NCBI GenBank assembly: GCA_025175895.1
Contig: CM045997.1
Coordinates: 106,688,479 to 106,752,478 of the forward strand
Reading direction: 5' to 3'
Length of the DNA stretch: 64,000 nucleotides
Origin: Wurfbainia villosa
Lineage: Eukaryota > Streptophyta > Magnoliopsida > Zingiberales > Zingiberaceae
Shown piece by piece: positions 49,689 through 60,659 of this stretch. The stretch's first letter is position 1. Every line of letters begins with the position of its first letter. The notes beneath the pieces are model-generated. The model had not been told where the DNA came from, searched no databases, and was given only the letters and a program-made list of their open reading frames with translations. The translations under genes and the position numbers were made by a program.

Positions 49689-50435
49689 TAGAGCTGTCAA
49701 ACGGGCCGACCCATGGCGGGACGGGCCAACCCGTCGTAAATCCAATATTTAGCGGAGAGAGGTGGGCCGACCCGCCATCTCGGCGGGTTGAGAAATTTCC
49801 AACTCAACCCAACCCAAGGCGGGTTGCGGGTTAGGTGGGCCAACCCGCGGGCCACTCAAATTTAAAAAATATATCTAAAATTACTGAGGTTTTGAGGGCT
49901 TAAGGTAATGATCTGTAAGATAGATAGAGTGTCATGATTAAAAAAATAAGTATTTGAAGTAACTAAAAACTTATAATTGAGATTCAATTATCGACTTACA
50001 AAATTGAATATCGATGTTTTTGATTCCTTTCTAATGTTCCAAAATATCCAAATCTTGATAATATGTAAATGTAAATTTTTGCTCCTTCAAATAGAGATTC
50101 AATTGAAATTTTTTAGTCTAGGTAATTATTTTATTTTGATATGTCATTATTTCCTATATCGATTAAAATAGTAAAGACAAGATAATATTCTTTTGTTCTT
50201 TATTCTAAACTTCTTTTATACTTTAGTGAGGTGTATGTGTATAGAAGAAGATTATAATGGTAAAAAACTTGTCTTTTGACATTTTTCAACCCACAGCCAA
50301 CTCAGTGCTACAGCCAATGAGCCGAACCGCTTAGGATCCTCAAAATGGCGGGTTGATAAAAGTTCAACCCAACTCGCTTAAATTATTTGGCGGGGCGAGC
50401 CAACCCGGCGGGCCTAACCCAACTTGACAGCTCTA
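49689..50435. mobile_element. hAT non-autonomous element, 747 bp
   Basis: Perfect 12-bp inverted ends TAGAGCTGTCAA / TTGACAGCTCTA lie within a perfect 8-bp duplication GCCACCGC (49681-49688 and 50436-50443). The subterminal regions are rich in GGCGGGTT / AACCCGCC and the core is AT-rich. No transposase. It is the innermost and so the youngest member of the nested stack. Confidence 0.95.
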
Positions 50436-51325
50436 GCCACCGCTAGCCTTGGTGGAGGAAGAGAATAGTCAGCGGTGCTTTGGGCGAATGGTGTGGAAGA
50501 GAGCTGCCGGCGTTGTGCGCTGGAGAGGAGGAAGAACTGCAGTCGCGCGATTTGTGAGGAAGAAGAAGCTGCGCTACGATTTTGGATTCTGCCGAAGATG
50601 GGAAATTGTGGGATTTTTGAAGCCATTTCCATGAGCCATCCGATCATTTCGCCCACCAATCTTAGCCATCCAATTGAAGCTAGGGCTCGATTAATCAATT
50701 AAGTTGGCTTAATTTGGCTGCTCAATCCAACGGTAGTGATCGATTCAACTCTGGATGCCCGGATCTGATAAATCTGAAGGGACGATCGAGATCCAACTGT
50801 CCAGATGAACAGCCAAGATGTGTAGATCACAATGTATGGGTCGGATCGCTCCAGATTCAGATTAATGACTCAGATCGAGCCATCACATTGGACGGTCAAG
50901 ATTGCTCCGATCTCTAAAGAATGGAACTGATTGAATCTAAATGGATAATCACGATCGACCGAATCTGGATAAAAAACTCAGATGTCCAGATCTGAATGTA
51001 CGGACTGGATCTCTCCAGATCTGGATAAATAGTGGCCCATCTCGATCTCCTACAAATAAAGACACATTTTGCATATAAGTCCAAAATATATGAGAATTTA
51101 CAATTAGGTCCAAAAGATGATCCAACTCATAAAACATGCAAATAATCAACAATTAAATACATGAGAGGATTAAAATGATGATATTAAGGACCAAAATAAT
51201 ACAACAAAATGACAATTATCATGCCTCATCCAATGGAGATATCTTTTCATTTTATAAGCACATGATCTTTTCCATGTCTTATCAATGTGGGACTTTGATT
51301 ATATTTCCAATACTCCAACATTACC

Positions 51326-51904
51326 TAGGTCAATGATAAGAACCGGGAGTTGATTCTCCATCTCCTGGACCTGAGGTAGATGGCTCTTCCTCTTGCTCTG
51401 ACAAGGAAGGTGATCTCTCCTCCCCCTCAATCCTAGAGGTGGAGACTTCTTCTAATTCCACCTCCTCTTCCATCGATCCGGAAGTTGACTCCTCTTCAAC
51501 CTCCGAATCCTCACTTTCTTGTGAGAAGGAGCTTGCTTCTTCTTGTGTCATTTGGATTTTTCATGAAACATTGCCAATTTTCTCCATAGATCCTTGGCAT
51601 CTTGAAATTCACCTACTTTGGACAATAACTCGTTAGGTATTAAATTAGCTACCATATTGATTACCTTGTTATTCATTTCGGATTTTTGGAGTTGGTCTTG
51701 AGTCCATCTCTTCTTCTTGAGATATCCTCCCTTCGGCCCTCTTGGCAATTCAAAGCCTTCCATCAAGGTGGATCATAACTCAATGTCCATCATCATCATG
51801 AAATTCTCCATCCGAGTCCTCCATTGCTCAAACCCTTCTTGTCCATAGAAGATGTATGGGATCGGAGTGTTGATGTCCCATCCTAAATTCTCTTGAAGTT
51901 CCAT
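51326..51904 (-). pseudogene. N-terminal half of copia gag, family A element
   Basis: Starts at ATG 51904 (MELQENLGWD), 53 bases after the primer site. It has the tyrosine-tryptophan region YGQEGFEQW that opens copia gag proteins, then LMEGFELPRG, AKDLWRKLAMFHEKSK, and a long acidic Ser/Glu-rich linker. A stop occurs in DIEL-stop-ST and another after HEKSK. The TRIM array interrupts it at 51325. Confidence 0.8.
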
Positions 51905-51970
51905 CTTCTTCCTCTAGCGGTGCTCTCTTGGTTGTTAATCCTTGAAGAGCGGTCTCGCTCTGATACCAAT

Positions 51971-53433
51971 TGTTAGGACCTCAGTGGCCACTAGGGGGGT
52001 GAATAGTGTCGTTGTCGTTTGTCGATGAATTTTGTTTGTGATTGCGTGCTTGCTACAAAAAGTGTTATACACAGTGGAAATAGAAATAATAAAACAAATA
52101 CAACACAAATATAAGCACAACAATATGATGTAACATGGTTTGGAATCAAATGGTTCCTACTCCACGGATTGAGCTCGAATGAACCCTAGCGATGCCAATC
52201 ACACACCACTATAACAATAACTCCTTCTCGGAACAATTCGGAGGTGGAGAAATCTCGTATAATAGTTCTTACAATAATAAGAATGAAATACAAGAAAATA
52301 CACTAAAATGCAAGTAAAGAAAACTTTACAAAGAGCTTTTGGATGCTTGCTTGTTGATTGCTTGAACCGTGGTTGAAGATCCTAATTTGTAGTAGCAAAT
52401 TGCCTCAAGAATGTCTAAGAAACTGATGGCAAAAACCTCCTCCTCGAGATCCCTTTAAAGCTTCTCCTTGGGCTGGATTCCGCCTAGCAGTCGACTGATC
52501 GAGACCATCAGTCGACTACCCCTGTAGCCGTTGTGAGACAATGACATGTGCCACATTGGATAAGTTCCAACGGATAGACCATCAATCGACTGATCGAGGC
52601 TTCACTCGACTGCCAAACCCTAACAGTCGACTCAAGAACATTCTGTGTCCAAATTCCCGACCATTAATCGACTGATCTCCAGATCAGTCGACTGCTCAGA
52701 CCATCAGTCGACTGCTAGGACAATTCCACCAGTCAAACCCTAGTTGACTCCTATCAGTCAACTGCCCATAGTCCCAGTCGACTGATACACCTTAAACATG
52801 AGGTTTTAACCCAAATATAGTGTTCCCATACTTGCTAGACCACCCTTAGCCTAGACCTAAACCTTCTAGTCACCTCCATCAGTCTCACGCCTATCGGATC
52901 CCTCCAAGTCATCCATGACTTGTTCATCTATACGCTAGCCTTCAGGTGCTTCCATCAGCTATTGTCATGCTAATGTGGTCTACACCGCCAAGGCATATTG
53001 GGTTTACGCTGCCAAAACTCCGCTTGGACTTTACGCTGTCAACCATTGGACTTATGCCGCCAAGACTCCCGCTTGGACTTTACGCCGCCAATATTCCCCT
53101 TGGGTTTCTCAATTGCTAAGACTCAAGCTTAGACTTTTCCTTGCCAACCCATGTTGAACTTTCCATGCCAAGATCCATGCTTGGACTTTTCTTTGCCAAG
53201 ACCCATGCTTGGACTTTCCTTGTCAACCCATGTTGGACTTTCCATACCAAGACTTAAGCTTGGAATTCTCCCATGACAATGGTTAAACCATCGTCAAACA
53301 TCAAAATACTAATCTGGATCGATTGCACCAACAATCTCCCCAACACATGTCAGACATCAATATCAAACATCAAAACATTACTCAAGTCAAACTCGAGTCT
53401 GGTCAATCATGACCTGGGTCGATTGCACCAACA
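51971..53433 (-). repeat. 5' LTR of the gag-only family A element
   Basis: 1463 bp. Minus strand: TGTTGGTGCAATCGACCC at 53433, inner duplicate at about 53338, AAGTCCAAGC repeats at 52980-53270, GTCGAC cluster 52490-52790, and the end CCTAACA at 51971, directly followed by the primer site. Confidence 0.93.
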
Positions 53434-53438
53434 ATATT

Positions 53439-53778
53439 AAAAAAGAATTTATTTACATAGGAAGCTTTAGTTTGAGAAGATATATGCAATTAAGCATCTT
53501 AAAGCGTTTGGTAATTGAGTGTATATTAAGATCATTTAGGAAAACTTTTGGCTAAGATGGATGAAGATACCCCAATTAGACATTTATCATAAGAGATTAT
53601 TAGATATACGGTAAGCGGTCTCTTCAAGTCATGGAATTCTCTAATATTATTTTTAGTGAAACTACAAATGCATACCCTAGGCACTTTGGCATCGATGAGA
53701 ATATCAATGAGGCAGCAAAAAAACATGACGGTTTGAAGGAGGAAGCAAAGATTTTTAAGTGTATGGGAGATATATTTC
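53439..53778 (+). pseudogene. Ty1-copia pol remnant, left part
   Basis: Non-LTR flank between the two gag-only elements. Near 53640-53775 the plus strand gives NIIFSETTN, the block that comes between integrase and reverse transcriptase in copia pol (usually VVFDET-like). The sequence then stops at the insertion site of the second gag-only element and resumes at 58773. Confidence 0.55.
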
Positions 53779-54845
53779 TGTTGGTGCAGGGGTACTAGAT
53801 AATCGAACCTGTGTTTTGATTATGGTAAAGACACAAAGTTAAGTTTACATCGTTATCTCATGAGCTGAATCAAGTGTGCAAGAATGTTAAGCTAAGTCGA
53901 AGGTCAGTGACACCCGAAGGAAACCATGGTGGTCGGACGACACCGAGAGGACTTCGGAGGGAGCCAAAGAACTTGGGTGGAGACCAGAAGCAAAGCTACA
54001 ACAAAGATAAAGCTTGAGGTAAGCTCATGTGAGTGAGTGATGCAAGGTCGAGTCCTCTGTATGGGGATATCGTTTGGTGACGATCTGACTAAGACTTCCA
54101 AAGGAAGGTCTATGTCGAAATCGGACGGTTGGCGGCCATCGAAATCATTTATTTTCGTGATCATTTCTATTGGCTTGTAGCAATGATCATTGTTGGGCAT
54201 CAATTCGACTGGTAAGGCTGGTAGTCGACTGTTGATCAAAGATCAGTTTCGAGGAGAGTCAAAACTTATCACCATTTCTCAAGGGATAGATGGCATCATC
54301 TCATGAAACCTGATCTGAACGTTTAGGGTTTCTCAAGGCTATAAAAGAAGGGGTTCTCCACCCCATTTCTATCATTCCAAAGCTTCTAAAGTGCTCCCGC
54401 AACGCCGTGACTCTCCGACAATTCTACAACATCGAAGCGCTGCCGAAATGCAGGTGACACGAGCTCGTCCTTCACCTTCTTTAGTCGTCATTATATGTCT
54501 TATAGAGTTGTTATTTAATTTACTTGTATTCTACTTCTTTTCAAGCTTTATCGTAAACGAGGTGAGGTAGGCGTGTTGTCTCATCCTCTAGCTTTTTGTA
54601 TTTCCTTGTATCCGTTATCTCTTACCTCCAACGAGGAGGAGATCTTTAGTGATTTGCGCTCCATACACGATCTCGGATCGTAAGGGCCTTGGATTAGCAG
54701 TCGAAGGCTGTGAACCAAGTAAAACAACTTGTATCTTTTATATTTCCACTGCTTTAACTCTTTATATTATCGAACGAATGAGAACGAACGAAAAGAATTG
54801 TCTTGCGCTATTTACCCCCCCTCTAGCGCTCATTTCGATCCAACA
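53779..54845 (+). repeat. 5' LTR of the family B element
   Basis: 1067 bp, TG to CA. The 3' part has ACCCCCCCTCTAGCGCTCA just before the end, similar in layout to family A. It aligns over its whole length with 57696-58767. Confidence 0.93.
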
Positions 54846-55049
54846 ATTGGTATCAGAGTCGGAGTGCTACTATTTGGTGAAACCATTAATCTAGCAACTT
54901 TTTACAAATTTTTTATTTATTTTTGGTTTTTCAACTTTTTCATTTCGTTTGATTTCATTCTCCCACACTACTAATCCAAGACGAGAGTTTTGGTACATTT
55001 GTGTTATTTTTTATTTTGCGAGGTTCTCTCTATTCGTCTAACTGGCCCA

Positions 55050-56480
55050 TCTCGAAGGGTTTAGCACCATCCGACCTCCATTTTACAATGGAGACGACTT
55101 TCGTTACTAGAAGGGTCGGATGGAGTGCTTCCTAAAAACCCAAATCGAGATGTGGATTGTAATCCAAACCGGGTTCACACTTCCTACTAATGAAGTTGGT
55201 GAATCATTGGATTACGATCAATGGACGATCGCCATGAAAAGACAAGTTGAAGCCGACGCCAAGGCGACCCAAATCCTTCAATGTGGCTTGTCCAAAGAGG
55301 AGCTAAACTGCATCGACCCCTTCATATATAAGTGTGAAAGATCTATGGAACAAACTCGTAGAACTATACGAAGGAATCAACGACATGAAGGTGTGTAAAC
55401 ATGACTTACTTTTCAATAATTTATATAACCTTAAGATGCATGAACACGAGACGGCAACCCAACTACACGCACGAGTCCAAGACATCATCAATAGTCTGCA
55501 CTCCATCGGACAAAAGGTCAAAAACTGAGACCTTATAAGGTATGCTCTAAATGCGTTTCCTAGGACTACCTTGTGGGCATCCATGGTTGATGCCTACAAG
55601 GTTTCTAAGGACTTTTCTAAACTTAGATTAGACAAAATATTTTCAGAATTCAAACTTCATGAACAAACTAACGTGGTTTAGGCTGAGAAAGGAGTTGCCT
55701 TACTTACAGGTTAAAGAAGAAAAGGAAAAAGCAAGCCACCTCCCGAGCAAGAAGATGAATCCGAACCCGAAGGCGAATCCGAGTCTGAATCCGAAGAGGA
55801 GGCTACGATAGTGAACATGGTGCAGAGGATTGTTCGAAAAGAAAGAGAGCTACAAAGAACAAAAAGAGGGCGCAAATCAAATCAAAGCAACAGGGAGCAA
55901 AGAAAGTCTTTCGTGCAACTTGGGACAACGAAGATGAAAGCGTCGACAGAGCATACATGACAAGACTAGAAGAGTCCGAATCCGAGTCCGAAGCTGAGTA
56001 CGAATCCAATTATAACTCTGACTCCAACCTCGAAGACTACTTCGAGAAGAGACTCAAAGTCAGTCCGAAAGAGAAAGTCAAGGTTAGTCGTTCTTTAATT
56101 AGTTCACTTTATCATACAATTAAAATGCTAACTAGAAAATTAGCTAAGTCCGAGTCTAGGGTCGAATCCTTGCTTGAGGAGGTTGAAACCCTCAAGCAAG
56201 AGGTCACCTTAACCTCTTCGACTAGTCAAGTTCAAGTGGAGGACTCAACTCGAGTTGAAAAACTCGAAGGTGAAAACTCACTCTTGAAAGGATAAGTCCA
56301 AGAGCTTGAGGCTCGGTTGAACAAGTTCTCGACGGGATCCAAGAATCTTAACCGATTTCTTGGAACTCAGAGAGCCATGTACAACATAGCCAGACTCGGG
56401 TTTAGGCCAAAGACTACGAATAGATCATATATGTTTATCATAAATCGTAGTCATCAACGAGTCTAAGCTTGGGTCCCAAA
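55050..56480 (+). pseudogene. Family B copia gag
   Basis: After the primer site the plus strand gives, across frameshifts, the FYNGDDFRY-type opening of copia gag (near 55080) and ECFLKTQIEMWIV (55120-55398). The UBN2 gag domain follows, with LWNKLVELYEG and ATQLHARVQDIINSL (55334-55528), then LDKIFSEFKLHE. Next is a Glu/Ser-rich acidic stretch (about 55750-56040) and a coiled-coil-like segment with ESRVESLLEEVETLKQE (56100-56295). Beyond it, RAMYNIARLGF and AWVPKTL look like the gag end or the zinc-knuckle region, but no CCHC is kept. Stops at several points make it non-functional. Confidence 0.82.
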
Positions 56481-57695
56481 GACACTCTTAAATTCACATA
56501 TAAGGACTAATAGGTATTGGATTCTCCAAGATCAAGTTCATTACTTGAATAGACCATATTAGTTCAATGATCCAGGGGAGCTAATACCAAAATAGTATAC
56601 CCAATAACTTAGCATGATCAAACTTTTATTTTACTTTTTAGAGTGGCTAGATAGGACAAGTAGTTAGTCAACTCTTGATAACATAGTATCATGACGTGGT
56701 GAGATGATAATATGTTAGAAAAATAAAGTCTCGTGTATTTGAGTTAGATAAGGCATATCTAGCTTGGTGCACTTGACCGAGTGGAACTAGCTGAAGCTAC
56801 CTCTTCGTATCCTAAACTAGTTAGACCAGGAAGTAGTCTTAAGTGACTCAAGTTATCATTTTCCTGAACTTGGCTTTGTCTAAGGAAGTAGTCGTTGTTT
56901 TGATCAAAGAAGGCCCCTGTGCCTCGCCATGACCTGGAAGCCAATTTCTCGAAAAGATTACTTAACGAGCTTAGGGTTAAATCCAAATCTAATCCAATGT
57001 TGACTAACTTTAATTAAATTCAAATCATCTCACATAACATATAAGGTGAACAAATCTGAGATACATAGAATGAGTGAGATGATTAAGGAATAATTATAAA
57101 ATACATAACTTTTTAAAAAAATGTCTATTGTTTAACATTGTGCTTAAACGAATAATTATAATCGACCAATATTAACTATAAAACTCTCTAGGTCAAAGTT
57201 TAGCGCCCCCTAACTCTCTTATACCTCATATACTTGACTAAGGGGGAGAGCAAACTAACCCTAAGGGTTATAAATATTTAAAGTTATTCTTGAAAATTAG
57301 CTTATAAGTATTTTGAAAATCAAAAGCTAAGTTTCAAAAACTTATTGTTGGTGCAGAGGGATATACCTCAAACTAATTTACTTAACCAATTCGAGACGCA
57401 TGTTTGGACTCATTACTCACTTTTTTTATGCATGCTATAATATTATGCATTTTAAAACGCCTTATTTTTTATAAACCCTCGACCTTATTTTTGATTCATG
57501 GCAAAAGGGGGAGAAGAGCATAAGTTAAGGGGGAATACCACAAAATTTAAATTTAAAAAAAAATTAAAGTATTTCTTTCAAAACTCACATAGGTTAAGGG
57601 GGAGTTCTTTTAAGTGAGTTTATCATCTACTTTGCTTATTTCCATGCTTTCCCTTAACTTTGTGTTGGTTTGCCATAGATCAAAAAGGGGGAGAT
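56481..57695 (+). other. Family B internal region without recognised coding
   Basis: No pol motif was found. Contains GGGGGAG tracts near 57243, 57508 and 57596, the last before the real purine tract. Short ORFs on both strands lack family resemblance. Confidence 0.55.
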
Positions 57696-58767
57696 CGTTA
57701 GTGCAGGGGCACCAGATAATCGAACCTGTATTTTGATTATGGCAAAAATACAAAGTTAAGTTTACATCGTTATCTCACAAGTTGAATCAAGTGTGCATGA
57801 ATGCTAAGCTAAGCCGAAGGTCAGCGACACCCAAAGGAAATCGTGGTGGTTGGGCGACACCGGAAGGACTTCGGAGTGAGCCGAAGAACTCAGGTGGAGA
57901 CCAGAAGAAAAGCTACAACAAAGGTAAAGCTTGAGGTAAGCTAGTGTGAGTGAGCGATGTAAGGTCGAGTCCTCTGTACGGGGACATCCTTAAGCGACGA
58001 TCCGATTAAGACTTCCAAAGGAAGGTCTATGTCGAGATCAAACAGTTGGTAGCCGTTAAAATCACTTATTTTCGAGCTAACCTTCTATTACAGTCGAAAA
58101 CCCTAGCCAACAGTCGACTGCTGGCTTGTAGCAATCGACTGCTGAGCATCAGTTCGACTGGTAAGGCTGATAGTCGATTGTTGGTCAAAGATCAGCTTTG
58201 AGGAGAGTCAAAACTTATCACCATTTCTGAAGGGCTAAGTGACATCATCTCATGAAACCTGATCTGAACATTTAGGATTTCTCAAGGTTATTTCCAAAGC
58301 TTCCAAAGTGCTCCCGCAATGCTGCGACTCTCCGATAACTCTACGATGCCGAAGTGTTGTCGAAATGCCGACGACATGAGCTCGTACTTCACTTCTTTAG
58401 TCGTCAGTATATGTCTTATAGAGTTGTTATTTAATTTACTTGTATTCTACTTCTTTCCGAGCTTTATTGTAAATGAGGTGAGGTAGGCGTATTGCCTCAT
58501 CCTCGAGATTTTTGTATTTCCTTGTATTTGTTATTTCCTACCTCCAACGAGGAGGAGATCTTTAGTGATTTACCCTCTGTACACGATCTCGGATCGTAAG
58601 GGCCTTGAATTAGCAGCCGAAGGCTGTGGATCAAGTAAAACAATTTATCTTTTATATTTCCGCTGCTTCAACTCTTTATATTATCAAACGAACGAGAACG
58701 AACGAAAATAATTGTCTTGCGCTATTCAACCCCCCCCCCCCCCTCTAGTGCTCATTTTGATCCAACA
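57696..58767 (+). repeat. 3' LTR of the family B element
   Basis: 1072 bp, starting CGTTAGTGCAGGGG (TG changed to CG) and ending GATCCAACA. Includes a run of C near 58731-58743 and the GTCGAC-containing part at 58080-58190. Confidence 0.93.
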
Positions 58768-58772
58768 ATTTC

Positions 58773-59582
58773 AACTATCTAGGTTCTATAGAACTAGCAC
58801 TAGTCATCCAATAAAGCAAATTGTTGGAAATGTTTGGTAAGGAGTAAGAACTAGATCCTATTTTAAGAACCTAGGGTTTAATTTGTTTTGATATGTCAAA
58901 TAGAGTACCAACTTAACCATAGATAAAACATTGTTCAACTTGGATTGGGTATTAGCCATGCAAGATGAGTTTACTCAATTTGATAGAAGTCAAAATTAGA
59001 ACTTAGTTATAAGATCCTAAGAAAGTAGTATTAGTGATACATATTGAGTTTCTAGAAATAAATTAGATGATAAAGGAATTAATAGGACTATTAACATCCC
59101 AAAAGTTTCAACTAAGTTGAAGGATTAAATTACGATGAGACTTACACTTATGTGGTTCATCTAGCATCAATATAAATACTTTTAAAATTTTCAACTTACA
59201 AGGGTCTCAGACTTTATCAAATGGATTTGGGTTTGAAAACTTAAAATTTCTAAATCACGTGTTTAAGTTCAAGAAAGCTTTGTATGATTTGAAACAAATA
59301 CCTTGGCTTCATTCAATATGAGAGACCATCTATCTTTCTCACATCCAAAGACTTTAATAGAGAATAAGTAAATCTCACCTTGTTTATAAAGTATAATGAA
59401 AATGGTATCTTTATTGTCCAACTGCATACGATATATCATTTTTGGATTTACAAATAAGAATTTTCTTAATGATTTATCACTCTTTTGGAGATATGGATAG
59501 AGTGAGTTTCAGATGAAACTAGTAAACAAACTAAAAATGGAATTCATATCCATCAAACAAAGTATATCAAGGAACTACTTTA
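58773..59582 (+). pseudogene. Ty1-copia reverse transcriptase remnant, right part
   Basis: Continues from 53778. The plus strand gives, with stops and frameshifts, RVRTRS-like wording, NLDWVLAMQDEFTQF, SRNKLDDKGI, DETYTYVV, ALYGLKQ-like LCMI-stop-NK, IVQLHTIYHF where IYVDDIIF is expected, and finally GIHIHQTKYIKELL. These are the RVT_2 blocks of copia pol in order. The catalytic YVDD is destroyed. The remnant is cut at about 59583 by the Harbinger element. Confidence 0.82.
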
Positions 59583-60659
59583 AGGTTGTGTTTGGTTGGA
59601 ATATTAAGACCATCTTGTAATAGAATTCGGATTACAAGATATACGGAACTTTTGTAATCTCGATTATAGGATAAAATCTATGTAATCCGATTATATTTCG
59701 AAGTGCACACCGCATCCCTCACCGCCCCATAAATTTCTCTTCTTTACACCCTTTCTTTATTTCCCCCCTATGCAGCACGCTTCATCCCTCACCGCCTGCA
59801 GTCGTCTCCTCTTCTTCTTCCTCCTCTCTCACCAACAGATTATTTTGCCTTGCCTTGTCGTCGGATTTCGCCGGAATAGAGTAAGGCTGCCATTGGAGGA
59901 GACAAGGTCTTCTTCTCTTATCTTTTTCTCTTTTCTTTGTTTCCCCAATAGTTGTTCTAATCTCCTTCTCCTCCTCCTTTCGATGAGCAAGAGCAGCCTT
60001 CTCTTCTTCTTCTCCTCGTCGACAACAACCCTAGTTGTTCTTCTTCCACGCCAACATGAGCAATAGATATAACTTTGCTCTAGGTTATGGGGTGAGCTTC
60101 TCCTCCTTCTTTGTTGTATGTTCCAATGATATTGACAGTGATTATGTATTTTTTTCCTCGTAGAAAAGCAGCAACCCTAATTGCTAAGTTTTCCAGCAAC
60201 TTAAACAACAATTTTATTGTTTTTAGTGGTGAAAACAATATTTGTTCTTTCTCAACCCCAATCAAGCTTGTTTTTGCTATATTCTAGGGGTTTAAGTTTT
60301 CCTTTTTTCTAATATCAAAAATCTAATGAAGGTGGCTCTTTTCTTCTTGTTTTTCTTAAATTTCTAGCAACATCAAGTGAGTTATTTTTCTTTCTCTTTT
60401 CTTTTCCAACCATAATCAATTTTTATTCCTAAATTTTTTCATTTATTTTATAGACATGACTCGTCTTAGTTTAAAGACAAGCAATATAATGAGAGAAAAA
60501 AATTAATTGGTGTGATAATGCATTGGTTGGAAATCTTGAATATAGTCAATTGGTTTTTTCAAATGTGTTATTTTTTTAATGGAATGACATAATAGATCGT
60601 ATTGCTTAAAAAGACAATATGAGAATGACTTATTTTCTAGGGGAAGGTTGATATATAAT

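Larger units (their letters stand above)
47992..51221 (-). mobile_element. Solo LTR of a Ty3-gypsy-like element (Tat/Ogre type suspected)
   Basis: The insert splits a TRIM LTR between GGCCT (47987-47991) and TGCCT (51222-51226), a target duplication with one mismatch. Read on minus it starts TGATAATTGTCATTTTG and ends CACCGTCTATCA. Such ends recall Tat/Ogre gypsy LTRs; this is recognition by memory of the family. Without the hAT insertion it is about 2.5 kb. It contains six copies of a GCACCGCACTGTCACTATA motif (48200-48650). Open frames at 49157-49752 and 50414-50702 show no protein family and are interrupted by the hAT element. Confidence 0.75.
46664..51320 (-). mobile_element. TRIM retrotransposon array (four LTRs, two internal regions)
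   Basis: Flanked by TTACC (46659-46663 and 51321-51325) and inserted in gag of the family A element. LTRs of about 197 bp lie at 46664-46861, 47178-47375, 47381-47577 and 47889-47991 continuing at 51227-51320. Internal regions are 46862-47177 and 47578-47888. Each has a primer site (plus-strand CTCTGATACCA, for example 47165-47175) and a C-run on plus that is the purine tract on minus. The internal regions carry no ORF of their own; they contain repeated AACTGGACTTCCTGCC words. Size and layout fit terminal-repeat retrotransposons in miniature. The fourth LTR is split by the gypsy-like LTR. Confidence 0.9.
42295..53433 (-). mobile_element. Gag-only Ty1-copia element (TR-GAG type), family A
   Basis: A complete insertion flanked by ATATT (42290-42294 and 53434-53438). 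Minus orientation: 5' LTR 51971-53433 (1463 bp), primer site TGGTATCAGAGC complementary to initiator-Met tRNA (51957-51968), gag, purine tract CAAAAAGGGGAAGAT (43743-43757), 3' LTR 42295-43742 (1448 bp). Without the later insertion at 46664-51320 (plus its TTACC duplication) the internal part is about 3.6 kb. It holds gag sequence but no protease, integrase, reverse transcriptase or RNase H that I can find. Such elements are called TR-GAG and must borrow polymerase in trans. The two LTRs are similar but not identical, so it is not very recent. Confidence 0.93.
53779..58767 (+). mobile_element. Gag-only Ty1-copia element (TR-GAG type), family B
   Basis: 4989 bp flanked by ATTTC (53774-53778 and 58768-58772). 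The 5' LTR is 53779-54845 (1067 bp) and the 3' LTR 57696-58767 (1072 bp, first base T changed to C). The primer site TGGTATCAGAG begins at 54848. The purine tract AAAAAGGGGGAGAT lies directly before 57696. The internal 2.85 kb carries a broken gag and nothing resembling polymerase. LTRs start TGTTGGTGCAGGGG and end GATCCAACA; they are unlike family A apart from the ends and GTCGAC motifs. It is inserted in an older copia pol. Confidence 0.93.

Noticed and set aside
49157..50702. Possible gene split by the hAT element (frames at 49438-49752 and 50449-50702)
   Set aside because: The frame after removing the hAT insert has no recognisable protein, and the region lies within a gypsy-like solo LTR with its own target duplication.
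51330..51551. Acidic Ser/Glu-rich small protein as a separate gene
   Set aside because: It is the linker of the copia gag remnant, in line with the blocks upstream of it.
59770..60066. 98-codon plus-strand frame with hydrophobic Ser/Leu/Phe runs
   Set aside because: Pyrimidine-rich 5' region of the Harbinger element; the residues reflect CTT/TCT runs and not a membrane protein.
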